A stretch of 64,000 nucleotides of DNA from Candidatus Bodocaedibacter vickermanii (GTDB taxonomy: Bacteria; Pseudomonadota; Alphaproteobacteria; UBA6184), in NCBI RefSeq assembly GCF_014896945.1, contig NZ_CP054719.1, forward strand, positions 295,153-359,152, in the 5' to 3' direction. Positions within the stretch are counted from its first letter, which is position 1. Each line of letters starts with the position of its first letter. The position numbers were made by a program, and so were the translations under genes. Below are positions 51,151 through 60,673 of the stretch, piece after piece. Under the pieces are notes generated by a model. That model saw only the letters and a program-made list of their open reading frames with translations, had not been told where the DNA came from and did no database searches.

Positions 51151-52432
51151 ACAAATATTACAAACTTTAATCACGAGCACTTTGGCTATAGTGCTCATGG
51201 TTTATGGATTTCTCCATGAATCAATCGTTGAAATCATCTTAAGTGGCAGCTTAGGTTTTTTAACATTGCTGTTATACGTTGATGCCAAAGGCAATAAATA
51301 TTTTTACGAAAATGCTGCGTTAGCTTTAAGCAAAATTAATAAAGGAGAGCTAGACTTACGTTTAGAAGTTAATAAATTCCCTTTGCGTTTTCATGAGTTA
51401 TGTCAACAACTCAATGACGTTTCTGATATTATTGATGTAATGCACAGAGAGTCTCAAATGTCCATGAAAGCAATTGCCGAAGGAAAGCTCTACAGAAAAA
51501 TTATGTTAACTGGACTATCTGGAGACTATAAAGCTAGCGCAACAGCGATTAACCAAACTATTGATAATTTTTATAATAAAAATCAAAAACTTCTTCAAAA
51601 CACTCTAGAGTTTGAAACAACAATTAGCACACTTGTAAACGGCATAATTGATGCATCAGAAAAATTAATCCAAAACTTTCAAGAATTAAGCAAATCTTCA
51701 TTAGCAAGTAAAAACAAAAGCTCTCAAGTCTTACTTGAGTCTGAAAATGCTGGGGAAATGATGAGCAACCTATCTCGTGCAAGTAACGAACTTTCAGAAG
51801 CGATTAATGATGTTAGAACTCAAGTCAATGACTCGAACAATGTTACAACAATCGCAGCAACAGAAATAAATGCTGCGGCCAACAACATATATCGACTAAA
51901 GGAATCATCGCAAGAAATTAACGACGTCATCGCCTTAATTACCGAAATTGCAGAGCAAACAAACTTATTAGCTTTAAATGCAACTATTGAAGCCGTTCGA
52001 GCCGGCGAATATGGAAAAAGCTTTTCTGTAGTAGCCGCTGAAGTAAAAAACCTAGCTAGTAAAACAATGATATCCAGCAACAAAATTGTTAATCAAGTCA
52101 CCTTGACCCAAAACTATATTGATACAACAACAGAATCTATCGATAAAGTTTTAGATACTCTCAACCAACTCAAAGACATTTCAAACGATGTAGCACACTC
52201 TATTGAGATTCAAAGTAACACCACCCATCAAATGAGTCATAACATGTCAGGAGGCATGACCAATATTTTAAATGTAAATGAAACCATTCAAGATATGTCT
52301 AAGATTGCTACAGCCACATTTGATTCATCAAATCAAATGAGTAACAGTTTATCTGATTTAGCCATTAAGATAAAATTCGTAAAAGAGAATATGGATCAAT
52401 TTAGCAACTTCATTCGTCAACCCTATTTATAA
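51128..52432 (+). CDS. Methyl-accepting chemotaxis-type transducer, copy 1
   Basis: The 434-aa product has two membrane helices near the start (about 10-48) with almost no periplasmic loop, then a HAMP-like part. The signalling hairpin reads [20 protein letters not shown] then [18 protein letters not shown]. The lack of a periplasmic domain matches Aer, which senses through a cytoplasmic PAS. Signals would pass to CheA/CheW, which are not in this window. The start lies inside the PAS gene's end. The Ala-to-Val change in IEAVRAGE is a small departure from the consensus. Confidence 0.9.
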   Translation: MNLSYPSRQILQTLITSTLAIVLMVYGFLHESIVEIILSGSLGFLTLLLYVDAKGNKYFYENAALALSKINKGELDLRLEVNKFPLRFHELCQQLNDVSDIIDVMHRESQMSMKAIAEGKLYRKIMLTGLSGDYKASATAINQTIDNFYNKNQKLLQNTLEFETTISTLVNGIIDASEKLIQNFQELSKSSLASKNKSSQVLLESENAGEMMSNLSRASNELSEAINDVRTQVNDSNNVTTIAATEINAAANNIYRLKESSQEINDVIALITEIAEQTNLLALNATIEAVRAGEYGKSFSVVAAEVKNLASKTMISSNKIVNQVTLTQNYIDTTTESIDKVLDTLNQLKDISNDVAHSIEIQSNTTHQMSHNMSGGMTNILNVNETIQDMSKIATATFDSSNQMSNSLSDLAIKIKFVKENMDQFSNFIRQPYL

Positions 52433-52448
52433 CTTGTGGAGAATATGT

Positions 52449-52970
52449 ATGCAGCTTCGACCGAAAATCACTAATGTGGAAAGGACGTTTGGAAAAAACT
52501 AATTAATCGTTAGTCGCACCGATTCGAAAGGATTATTAGAATACTGCAATCGATTGTTTTTAAATATATCAGGATATACAGAAGCAGAACTATTAGGGAA
52601 ACCACACTCTATTATCCGTCATCCAGATATGCCAAAAGCCGTATTTAAATTATTATGGGAATATATTCAACAAGGAAACGAAATTTTTGCTTATGTAAAA
52701 AATCTGTGTAAAGACGGTGCATATTATTGGGTGTTAGCCCATGTTACTGCAACATTTAATGATAATAATGAAATTATTGGATATCATTCCAATCGTCGCA
52801 GCCCCAACAAAGACTCGCTTGAAAAGATTGCAACTATATACGCGAATCTTTTAGAAATCGAAAATAGTGCTCAATCCAGCACAGAAGGGCTCAAAAAATC
52901 TTACTCAACTTTAATGCAAGTTACTTCAACAAAAGGAGAAGACTACAATGAATTCATTCTTAAAATCTAA
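52449..52970 (+). pseudogene. PAS-domain sensor, copy 2, with premature stop
   Basis: The ATG at 52449 opens MQLRPKITNVERTFGKN and then meets TAA at 52500-52502, where copy 1 has GAA (Glu, in FGENELIVS). After the stop the frame continues as LIVSRTDSKGLLEYCNRLFL and [16 protein letters not shown], matching copy 1 nearly throughout. Restart at a TTG at 52554 would remove the first PAS strand. The downstream MCP gene is intact and overlaps this end by 23 bases as in copy 1. Confidence 0.8.
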
Positions 52971-54243
52971 AATTGGATTATCTTTTTTTGCCGTTACGAC
53001 CTCAAGCTTTTTGCTAGTCATAGCTCTATTCCTAGACATCAACAAAATAACGTTATTGTTTCTATCTTTAACTCTCCTAACGCTTACATTATTGCTAGGC
53101 GTGTCGCTTTATAAGGCCTTTCGTTCATTAAAATTCATTCCAGACATTTTATCTGAATGGACTAAAGGATCCTTGCAAAAACGATTCTCAAGCATTACAG
53201 ATGAGTCAGTAATTGCTGAAGTAAAATGGGGGTTGAATGATTTTATTGATGTCGTAGATGCTCTTAATAGGGAAACGATCAATTCAATGCAAGCCATTGA
53301 AAATCACAAATACTATCGCAAGATCTTATCTGAAGGGTTGGGAGGTTCATTTCAAGATAATGCAAAAAATATTAATGATACAATCGAAAAATCTTACTTA
53401 AGAAATTTATCATTTAAACAAGCCGGACAAATTTTTGAAAGTAAAATCAAAGATGCTTTAACGACTGTTTCAAACGGAGTAATAGATGCGACAGACCATG
53501 CTGAAACACTTTTACAATCCGCAGAAAATACTCTTGAAAAAACGTCATCTGCAGAGGTAAAGTCGGAAAGTGCCGTAAATATGATGAATACTCTATTCAC
53601 TGCAGTTTCTCAATTATCCAGTGCAATTTCAGAAATCAGTTTTAGAGTTACAGAATCAAATAGCATTACCACAGAAGCCACCAACCAAGCTGAAGACGTT
53701 TCTGCGATTATCATTCAATTAAAACAATCATCAGAAGAAATCAACGATGTTATTCAATTAATTACTGGTATTACCTCTCAAACAAATCTGCTTGCACTCA
53801 ATGCTACTATAGAAGCAGCTAGGGCTGGTGAGGCTGGAAAAAGCTTTGCTGTTGTTGCAAATGAAGTTAAAAATCTGGCCTCTAGAACAGTAGAAGCTAC
53901 TGAAAAAATAACTAAAAATATCAATCTTATTCAAAGTTATGTATCAAAAACAGTTGTTTCCATTGAAAATGTAATTGAAACAATTATTAAAGTCAGTAAC
54001 GTTTCCACTGCCGTTGCAGCGGCTGTAGAAGAACAGAATGTAACCACTAGACAGATTAACCAAAATATGGAGCATGGCGCGACAAATATTAACGACGTAA
54101 ATTCAGCTATGAAAAACATTGGGGAAGTTGCAGGAAAAACCTATAATTCTTCTAATATCGTAAAAGATCGATTAGATCAACTCTTAAAAGAATTTAACAG
54201 CTTAAAAGTAGATGTCGATCAATTCAGCGTTCATTTGCAATAG
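52948..54243 (+). CDS. Methyl-accepting chemotaxis-type transducer, copy 2
   Basis: The 431-aa product has two adjacent membrane helices ([17 protein letters not shown] and [20 protein letters not shown]), a linker, and the conserved hairpin [20 protein letters not shown] then [19 protein letters not shown]. It is paralogous to the gene at 51128 and lies in the same relation to its PAS gene, with GGAGAAG before the ATG. A terminator follows 10 bases after the stop. Confidence 0.9.
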   Translation: MNSFLKSKIGLSFFAVTTSSFLLVIALFLDINKITLLFLSLTLLTLTLLLGVSLYKAFRSLKFIPDILSEWTKGSLQKRFSSITDESVIAEVKWGLNDFIDVVDALNRETINSMQAIENHKYYRKILSEGLGGSFQDNAKNINDTIEKSYLRNLSFKQAGQIFESKIKDALTTVSNGVIDATDHAETLLQSAENTLEKTSSAEVKSESAVNMMNTLFTAVSQLSSAISEISFRVTESNSITTEATNQAEDVSAIIIQLKQSSEEINDVIQLITGITSQTNLLALNATIEAARAGEAGKSFAVVANEVKNLASRTVEATEKITKNINLIQSYVSKTVVSIENVIETIIKVSNVSTAVAAAVEEQNVTTRQINQNMEHGATNINDVNSAMKNIGEVAGKTYNSSNIVKDRLDQLLKEFNSLKVDVDQFSVHLQ

Positions 54244-54252
54244 TTAAGTCAA

Positions 54253-54288
54253 ACAAGCATACGTGGTTTATTCACTACGCATGCTTGT
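54253..54288. terminator. Bidirectional terminator between the MCP gene and trmL
   Basis: ACAAGCATACGT and ACGCATGCTTGT form a 12-bp stem with one mismatch, between two convergent genes. Confidence 0.7.
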
Positions 54289-54293
54289 CACTT

Positions 54294-54731
54294 TTAACGC
54301 GTTTGGCGAATTGCTTCTGATAATACCATCGCGCCTGCCATTGCCACGTTTAAGGATCGCATTCCTGCTTTCATTGGAATTTTTAACAATGCGTCCGATT
54401 GATCCATTACGAATTGTGGCACTCCACAGGATTCTTGACCTAAGATTAAAACATCAGAAGGTTCAAACATAAAGTCATAATAAACATTTTCTGTATGCGG
54501 TGTTAAAAGCACTAATCGTCCAGTTTTTTGCGCATAGAACTCTTCCCAACTGTTGTGACGTTGAATCTGAACATACTCCAAATAATCCATCGCCGAGCGC
54601 TTAAATTTCGGAGAATTAAATGGAAAACCACAGGGCTCAATGATATCTACTGATACTCCTATGCAAGCACACATGCGTAAAATAGTACCTACATTTTGAG
54701 CAATCTCAGGTTGATATAACGCTAGTTTCAT
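54294..54731 (-). CDS. trmL: tRNA (cytidine/uridine-34-2'-O)-methyltransferase TrmL
   Basis: This SPOUT methyltransferase modifies the wobble base of tRNA-Leu. The 145-aa product has LYQPEIAQNVGTILRMCACI at the start, DYLEYV, and the knot region LILGQESCGVP with IPMKAGMRSLNVAMAGAMVL. Length and motifs fit TrmL. It overlaps the DMT transporter gene by four bases. Confidence 0.94.
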   Translation of the reverse strand: MKLALYQPEIAQNVGTILRMCACIGVSVDIIEPCGFPFNSPKFKRSAMDYLEYVQIQRHNSWEEFYAQKTGRLVLLTPHTENVYYDFMFEPSDVLILGQESCGVPQFVMDQSDALLKIPMKAGMRSLNVAMAGAMVLSEAIRQTR

Positions 54732-55630
54732 TCTGACACCTTCTGTTTTCGCTCATGCAATACAACGTATATACCGCCGATTCCGACCATCACAACCCCA
54801 ATCCCTAATCGCACCGTTGGCGATGTATCGAATAGAAAGTAATTATAAATGGCTGCTATTACAACAGACACGTATGCTGTTTGCGCAACCAGTGTAGCCC
54901 TTGCGCGTCGATAGGCTAAAGCAATACACAATTGAGCAAAACCTCCTAATAAACCAATGATTCCTAAAGCAAACCATTCTATTTGAGAGGGCCAACCCCA
55001 CCACAGAAACATTGGTACAGCGCTTATTAGCACGCAACCTAACGAAAAATAATAAACAATTTCCACACCAGTGTAATAATGGCGCAATTTACGATCCGTC
55101 ACCATCAAGTACGCCGCACTGCACGCATATAACAATGCACATACACCCGGCCATAAATCTACATTTACCGATGGGTTCGTGATCACAACAACACCGCCAA
55201 AACCAACACACAATCCCACAATACGTTGCCATGTTAACGCTTCATGCAACAAAGGGATCGCTAAAATACTTATAAACAAAGGACTCGTAAAGCTAATCGC
55301 AGTTACATCCGACAGGTTTCCATGCATATACGCGTAAAACAAACAGCTTAAACCACACGTGCTAAACAGGCTCCTTAAGCCAAAATTTTTTACGACATTT
55401 CTATCTATGTGAGGTATTTTTTTATGCTTAACATAAAAATAAAGTATTAATCCAATTAACGGTATAAGGTTACGAAAGAATACAATTTGTACGGGGGCTG
55501 GGTTTAGCCCACCTAAATATTTTACAACTGTATTCGCAGTCGTAAATAAAAACATCGCAAACAACATATACGATATAGCAAACGATATACTTTCATGGGT
55601 GACATGTTTCGCGTCTTTTGGTATGGTCAT
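54728..55630 (-). CDS. DMT-superfamily transporter (EamA family)
   Basis: Ten predicted membrane helices in two EamA repeats give a 300-aa inner-membrane transporter. VQIVFFRNLIPLIGLILY and the second-repeat GVEIVYYFSLGCVLI sit at equivalent places. Such proteins export or import small metabolites; relatives in intracellular bacteria carry S-adenosylmethionine or amino acids, but the substrate is not evident here. It is co-directional with trmL and divergent from rodA. Confidence 0.88.
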   Translation of the reverse strand: MTIPKDAKHVTHESISFAISYMLFAMFLFTTANTVVKYLGGLNPAPVQIVFFRNLIPLIGLILYFYVKHKKIPHIDRNVVKNFGLRSLFSTCGLSCLFYAYMHGNLSDVTAISFTSPLFISILAIPLLHEALTWQRIVGLCVGFGGVVVITNPSVNVDLWPGVCALLYACSAAYLMVTDRKLRHYYTGVEIVYYFSLGCVLISAVPMFLWWGWPSQIEWFALGIIGLLGGFAQLCIALAYRRARATLVAQTAYVSVVIAAIYNYFLFDTSPTVRLGIGVVMVGIGGIYVVLHERKQKVSE

Positions 55631-55689
55631 TTTAACAACTCTATATAATGAATTAAAATACCGTATTCAGACATTTAAGGCAATAGACC

Positions 55690-56799
55690 ATGCGATATGT
55701 TCCCCTGCACAATCGATTTAAATTACTGGACTGGTCACTGATTGGCAGCGTAACATTCCTAAGTGTGATTGGACTTGTCGTATTATACTCTGCCGCTGAA
55801 GGTGATTTTTTTCAGTGGTCATCCAAACAATTGATGCGTTTTGGTTTGGGTTTTGCCGTCATGCTATTCGTAGCCCTAACCCCCTGGAACATATGGCGAT
55901 CACTTAGCTATGGCGCATATATCACCAGCCTTTTAATGTTAGTATATGTTGATTTATTCGGACACATTGGCATGGGTGCGCAACGATGGATCAATTTATA
56001 TTTTATTCAATTACAACCTTCAGAAATTGTAAAAATCACCATTGTCCTTGCATTAGCACGATTCTACAGCAGTGTTCATTTTAAAACAGCGAACCTATCC
56101 AGCCATCTGTTTGTCATTATGACCTTTATCGCTATACCTGTTCTGTTAGTTCTGCGCCAGCCCGATCTGGGAACAGCTATGATTTTATTGACCGTAGGTT
56201 TAACATTAGTATTTATGGCAGGCTTACATTGGGGATATTTTGTAGGTGCCGGAGCCGCAGTTGCAGCAACAGCCCCAATATTATGGAACCATTTACATGA
56301 ATATCAACAGAATCGTATTCTGACATTTTTAAATCCAGAAAACGATCCGTTAGGCACAGGATACCACATTATTCAATCTAAAATAGCCGTAGGATCTGCC
56401 GGAATTCTTGGTAAAGGATTCATGAATGGATCCCAAAACAAACTGGATTTTTTACCCGAAAAACAAACAGATTTTATATTCACAACGTTCACAGAAGAGT
56501 TTGGGTTTATTGGAGCGATTCTATTAATCAGCGCATATACATTTCTTTTTTATTGCTGTTATCGAATTGCTCTGCGATTCCATCAAACGTTCCCACGGTT
56601 GATGGTTACGGGATTAATCATGACCTTTTTCTTGTATTTTTTTATTAACATCGGCATGGTCATTGGCGTTATGCCTGTTGTTGGGGTTCCCCTGCCCCTA
56701 ATGACATACGGGGGTACCGCAACCTTAACAATGATGACTAGCATTGGTCTGATATTATCCGCAGACTTGTCTCATCGCATGAAACGTTCGATTTTGTAA
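55690..56799 (+). CDS. rodA: Rod shape-determining protein RodA (SEDS glycosyltransferase)
   Basis: RodA polymerises peptidoglycan in the elongasome with PBP2. The 369-aa membrane protein has GAQRWINLYFIQLQPSEIVK, RQPDLGTAMI, the NDPLGTGYHIIQSKIAVGSA loop with the essential Asp, FIFTTFTEEFGFIG, and GVPLPLMTYGGT. The start ATG follows AAGGCAATAGACC. It ends at the base before the convergent unknown gene. Confidence 0.95.
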   Translation: MRYVPLHNRFKLLDWSLIGSVTFLSVIGLVVLYSAAEGDFFQWSSKQLMRFGLGFAVMLFVALTPWNIWRSLSYGAYITSLLMLVYVDLFGHIGMGAQRWINLYFIQLQPSEIVKITIVLALARFYSSVHFKTANLSSHLFVIMTFIAIPVLLVLRQPDLGTAMILLTVGLTLVFMAGLHWGYFVGAGAAVAATAPILWNHLHEYQQNRILTFLNPENDPLGTGYHIIQSKIAVGSAGILGKGFMNGSQNKLDFLPEKQTDFIFTTFTEEFGFIGAILLISAYTFLFYCCYRIALRFHQTFPRLMVTGLIMTFFLYFFINIGMVIGVMPVVGVPLPLMTYGGTATLTMMTSIGLILSADLSHRMKRSIL

Positions 56800-57603
56800 T
56801 TAATGGCAGACTCTTTTTAGAAGTGCATTTATTATTCGTCTAACTCCTCTAAACCTAGATCTTGCGCGCAATGCTTTTTTTACGCCTGAACTCGGATTGT
56901 ACTTTATAGGTAAAGTATTCTGACCTCCATTAATAATAATTCCGTTTCTAACCTCTGCCCACAATTGCTGACCATTTTCCAATATTTTATGGTACCAATC
57001 ATGTCCGCTATTTTGACATCTACCAAGATAACTATCTCCACTTCTTGCTGTCGTGAGTATTAAATCTCGATTTATACTGGTATCCGACAAGTGCCCAGTC
57101 CCATACGTTCCCTCAATATCAACAGGATAATCACCTAAAAGATTAGTATAACGATCAATATAGTGATCCCATAATTTCCAAAGCTCTTTGTAATGATCTG
57201 GATTTGCTATCATAGCCGTTAGTAAATCTATGGTTTCTTGTACATCAAATTCGAACTCGTTTTTATAAAACTCAATAAAAGCGATCATTCCCAAAAAGGC
57301 TTGCTTTGAAGAAATATCACCTTTTACGTTTCCACCAATAAAAGTAATTGCACCTTTCCAATCACCGCCTCTAGATTGGTCTAAAGGGGTATAGATTTCT
57401 TTTCCTCCTTGAAGGCGAGTTCCCAAATCCATGGAACTTAAAATACAAGTAACATCTAAATCCTCTGTTGGAGGATGAACGCCTATTAACTTTCGGTCTA
57501 CAAGCTCTTGTAAAAACCATAGAGCCGCTACGTATGATTCTGATATTTTCATTTGTTTACTTGTTGGTTGCCCTCGACAACCTACCAGATTATACTCAGT
57601 CAA
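56800..57603 (-). CDS. Unknown protein, possible toxin- or effector-like C-terminus
   Basis: The frame starts at a TTG (57603) overlapping the upstream stop; an ATG at 57552 is an alternative. The product (267 or 250 aa) shows no signal peptide. It has TFIGGNVKGD and the end region GHDWYHKILENGQQLWAEVR followed by NGIIINGGQN, then a very basic tail (KKALRARSRFRGVRRIINAL). The W-Y-H...NGGxN pattern is reminiscent of the C-terminal domains of bacterial polymorphic toxins, but this is a visual impression only. No immunity gene is identified. Confidence 0.5.
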   Translation of the reverse strand: MTEYNLVGCRGQPTSKQMKISESYVAALWFLQELVDRKLIGVHPPTEDLDVTCILSSMDLGTRLQGGKEIYTPLDQSRGGDWKGAITFIGGNVKGDISSKQAFLGMIAFIEFYKNEFEFDVQETIDLLTAMIANPDHYKELWKLWDHYIDRYTNLLGDYPVDIEGTYGTGHLSDTSINRDLILTTARSGDSYLGRCQNSGHDWYHKILENGQQLWAEVRNGIIINGGQNTLPIKYNPSSGVKKALRARSRFRGVRRIINALLKRVCH

Positions 57604-58046
57604 TACAACACATTCACCTGTTGTACAACGTCTGCTTGACCTAAATTAATGGCGGCTTCTTGAAACTTTGGGGCGCCTAATTTGGGTTGAGCATTATTTC
57701 CAAAAGCAAAACCTTCCATGGGAATACCTACGAAATTTCGTTCAAAATCATAGGATCGGTTTTCATCATGGTATAACATCATTGCATATGCACCTTGGGG
57801 TAAATCGTCTATTGTTACTTTGATCATCCCATCAATTGGAGCATTTTCTGATTTTTCAAGATCAAGGATCACTCTGTAATCTGCTGAGTTTTTCATTAAA
57901 TATGCGTCTGGATTATTCCATAAATAAACCATTAAATTGCCTTTTAATGATCGCAGGTGACCCACTTTTAAGGTCAATGTCTCTGCCTGAATTGAATTAC
58001 TAACAACGCCGATAAAAATAAATAAAGCAGTTAAGATTTTTTGCAT
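57600..58046 (-). CDS. DUF2141 family exported protein
   Basis: The 148-aa product has a signal peptide (MQKILTALFIFIGVVSNSIQA) and the DUF2141 pattern: LKGNLMVYLWN, VTIDDLPQGAYAMMLYHDEN (about 80-99), NFVGIPMEGFAFGNNA and LGAPKFQEAAI. The domain is a periplasmic or surface beta-sandwich of unknown function. The following gene overlaps its stop by four bases. Confidence 0.85.
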   Translation of the reverse strand: MQKILTALFIFIGVVSNSIQAETLTLKVGHLRSLKGNLMVYLWNNPDAYLMKNSADYRVILDLEKSENAPIDGMIKVTIDDLPQGAYAMMLYHDENRSYDFERNFVGIPMEGFAFGNNAQPKLGAPKFQEAAINLGQADVVQQVNVLY

Positions 58047-58170
58047 GATAAATATTCCTGGAACTTTATTGATTCTAGTCGTAAAATGATTAATATTATA
58101 TTAACTTTGTAAAAATATGGCAACATGTCATGTTTTTTGATATTTAAATTATTTTTCAGGAGACCTTGTC

Positions 58171-59442
58171 GTGCACGATTTAAAATGGATTCGTGAGCAT
58201 TCAGAAGCCTTTGATCAAGGGCTTGCAACCAGAGGGATAGATCCCCTTAGCCAACGTATTTTAGCATTAGATGAATCTCATCGTGCTGCAGTTTCAGAAA
58301 TGCAAGACTTACAAACGCAGCGCAACAGCCTTGCAAAAGATATCGGAACCGCAAAAGCATCAGGGCAAGATGCCACAGCATTACTGGAAAAAAGCAATTT
58401 TATCAAAGTTCGCCTACCCGAATTAGAACACCATGAAAAGGCGTTAAAAGACGAATTACACGGGCTGTTAATGTCGATTCCGTCAATTCCATATCACGAA
58501 GTACCTGTGGGCGCTGACGAAACATTCAACCAGGAAATTCGTCGTTTTGGAACTCCTAGAACATTTGATTTTACGCCGCTTCCTCATTATGAATTGGGTG
58601 AAGCTTTGGGTGAAATGGACTTTGAACGTGCCGCCAAAATGTCAGGATCCAGATTTGTGATTTTACGAAATCAATTAGCAAAACTGGAACGTGCATTAGC
58701 AAATTTTATGTTGGATGTTCATACCACAGAATTTGGGTATCAAGAAATTTCTCCACCCACATTGGTGCGCAGCAATGCCCTGTACGGAACGGGTCAATTA
58801 CCAAAATTTGAAGACGATCAATTTAAAACAACATCCGGTTATTATTTAATTGCCACTAGTGAAATTCCGCTAACCAACATGATGATGGATGAGATCATTC
58901 CAACCGATCAGCTACCGTTACGGTTTACGGCTCACACACCCTGTTATCGTCAAGAAGCAGGCTCTGCCGGTCGAGATACTCGCGGAATGATTCGCGTTCA
59001 TCAATTTTCTAAAGTTGAATTGGTATCTATAACAACTTCAGATCAATCTAGCCACGAACACGAACGCATGGTGAGTTGTGCAGAAACAATCTTACAACGC
59101 TTAGAACTTCCCTATCGAACTATGTTGCTATCAACAGGCGACATGGGATTTTCCGCAAAAAAAACCTATGATTTAGAAGTATGGCTACCTTCACAAGATG
59201 CTTATCGAGAAATCTCAAGTTGCAGCAACTGCGCTGATTTCCAAGCACGCCGAATGAATGCACGATACAGAGACGATACTGGACACTTGCATTTTGCCCA
59301 TACTTTAAACGGTTCTGGACTTGCTGTCGGGCGCACATTAGTTGCAGTCCTTGAAAACTATCAACAAAAAGACGGTAGTATTATGGTACCAGAGGTTTTA
59401 CGCCCCTTTATGAATACCGATATTATTGAACCAGTTAGGTAA
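58171..59442 (+). CDS. serS: Seryl-tRNA synthetase
   Basis: This class II enzyme charges tRNA-Ser and Sec. The 423-aa product has the N-terminal coiled coil (about 30-100), motif 2 TPCYRQEAGSAGRDTRGMIR with HQFSKVE, and motif 3 GSGLAVGRTLVAVLENYQ. The start is a GTG at 58171 with CAGGAGA 8 bases upstream, and the product begins HDLKWIREH as in other SerRS. nlpD follows after 3 bases. Confidence 0.96.
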   Translation: MHDLKWIREHSEAFDQGLATRGIDPLSQRILALDESHRAAVSEMQDLQTQRNSLAKDIGTAKASGQDATALLEKSNFIKVRLPELEHHEKALKDELHGLLMSIPSIPYHEVPVGADETFNQEIRRFGTPRTFDFTPLPHYELGEALGEMDFERAAKMSGSRFVILRNQLAKLERALANFMLDVHTTEFGYQEISPPTLVRSNALYGTGQLPKFEDDQFKTTSGYYLIATSEIPLTNMMMDEIIPTDQLPLRFTAHTPCYRQEAGSAGRDTRGMIRVHQFSKVELVSITTSDQSSHEHERMVSCAETILQRLELPYRTMLLSTGDMGFSAKKTYDLEVWLPSQDAYREISSCSNCADFQARRMNARYRDDTGHLHFAHTLNGSGLAVGRTLVAVLENYQQKDGSIMVPEVLRPFMNTDIIEPVR

Positions 59443-59445
59443 ATT

Positions 59446-60351
59446 ATGAACACACCCATCGCCTATGCTAACTTAATGTTATTAACCTTACTGGTTCTTT
59501 TGGGATCCGGTTGTTCACGTGGATCAGATGAATCTCCAGTCTCGTTTGAAGAGCGAAGCACCCGCCATACAGAAAATATGACGCCCGAAGAATGGGAGTC
59601 ATTTAAGAATAAAGCCATTGAGTCCATCATTCGTAAATATACGGGAGAGACAAAGTCAGGATCTGGAAGAATTCATGTTTCGGAGATTCCATCATCGTCT
59701 TCAATTATAGAGTCTGCTCCTGTTACACATTCAGAGCCTGCAATGAAACCGAGAGAGACTTCTTCTCATAGCAAACTAGATGTCCCTGAAACACTGGCTC
59801 CATCCGCATTACCTGCAATTAAATCTCCCCCAGTAAAATCTGAACAAAAGACTCAGGAAAAGGTAGAGCGTTACTCTCAGTTAAAAATTAAACCTGAGGA
59901 AACAAAAGGCAAGCAATACAAGGTTCCACCCAATGCCGTAGCACAAGCAGAATCTGCAGCAATTACAGCACCTCAGCCTACTCAACCTGTATATGCATGG
60001 CCGGTCAAAGGATCTGTCAGCAAAGGGTACGGATCATCCGACAAAGGAACGAACAACGGCATTAATATTAAAGCAAAGGCAGGTAGCCCCGTTGTTGCGA
60101 TTGATAACGGAAAGGTCATTTTCGTCGGTGCTATCAAAGGTATGGGAAAAGTTGTGCTGATCGAACACTCCAACCAAATGATCGCAGCCTATGCACAAGT
60201 TGGCGGTATTTCTGTGCGTGCGAATGATACGGTAAAGAAAAGCCAACGCATCGCTGATATCCTTGCAACCGAAGGGAGTGACGGCGAATTGCACTTTGAA
60301 TTACGCAAAGGAACAAAAAGCCTTAACCCAATGGAATATCTTCCAAAATAA
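59446..60351 (+). CDS. NlpD-like LytM/M23-domain lipoprotein
   Basis: The 301-aa product has a lipobox (VLLGSGCS), a Ser/Pro/Glu-rich middle (about 60-175) and a C-terminal LytM domain (about 185-300): KGSVSKGYGSSDKGTNNGIN, GSPVVAIDNGKVIFVGAIKG, MGKVVLIEHSNQM, and GELHFELRKG. The first zinc ligand His is replaced by Asn (NNGIN), while LHFE keeps the last, so it is probably an amidase activator like NlpD rather than a hydrolase. Unlike E. coli NlpD, no LysM domain is seen. A family C element begins 17 bases after the stop. Confidence 0.85.
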   Translation: MNTPIAYANLMLLTLLVLLGSGCSRGSDESPVSFEERSTRHTENMTPEEWESFKNKAIESIIRKYTGETKSGSGRIHVSEIPSSSSIIESAPVTHSEPAMKPRETSSHSKLDVPETLAPSALPAIKSPPVKSEQKTQEKVERYSQLKIKPEETKGKQYKVPPNAVAQAESAAITAPQPTQPVYAWPVKGSVSKGYGSSDKGTNNGINIKAKAGSPVVAIDNGKVIFVGAIKGMGKVVLIEHSNQMIAAYAQVGGISVRANDTVKKSQRIADILATEGSDGELHFELRKGTKSLNPMEYLPK

Positions 60352-60368
60352 GATCTACATTACGTTAG

Positions 60369-60439
60369 GCGGCTCAGGCAAATCGCTTTGCGATTTGATG
60401 ACGATGGCTATCGTCTGGCGCATCGCGCCCCTGAGCCGC
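60369..60439. repeat. Family C multibranch structured repeat, copy 2
   Basis: Outer stem GCGGCTCAG (60369-60377) with CTGAGCCGC (60431-60439); inner hairpins CAAATCGC-TTT-GCGATTTG (60379-60397), GACGAT-GGCT-ATCGTC (60400-60415), and GGCGC-ATC-GCGCC (60417-60429). Same fold as 23281-23357 with changed bases in the middle stem. It starts the 437-base gene-free gap 60352-60788. Confidence 0.75.
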
Positions 60440-60491
60440 ATAGCTGCGGTGGTTGAGTCACAAACTAATATGTCATTGCGAATCGAAGACT

Positions 60492-60520
60492 AACCTATGG
60501 AGACGCAACGTCACGTTACC
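60492..60520 (-). repeat. Family A fragment
   Basis: Minus strand GGTAACGTGACGTTGC, then GTCTCCATAGGTTAG; the rest of the unit is missing or diverged. Confidence 0.55.
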
Positions 60521-60626
60521 TAAGAGAGCATGCCTATTTAGAGCCCTTGGGTACAGCATCACGCTCTGCCCTGACACATAGTTTCGATGGTGTGGACATT
60601 GTAACATGTGCCTCGGAACTAGAGAG

Positions 60627-60673
60627 GTTTGAGAAGCTGCGAGTGCCAATACGGCACCCCTCGCCTCATCAAC
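60627..60673 (+). other. Long hairpin in the gene-free gap, unknown
   Basis: GTTTGAG pairs with CTCATCAAC (two-base bulge), and GCGAGTGCC-AATAC-GGCACCCCTCGC forms the upper stem. It is not followed by a T run. The surrounding sequence (60530-60700) does not match the repeat families clearly and may be an RNA gene; no family recognised. Confidence 0.35.
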
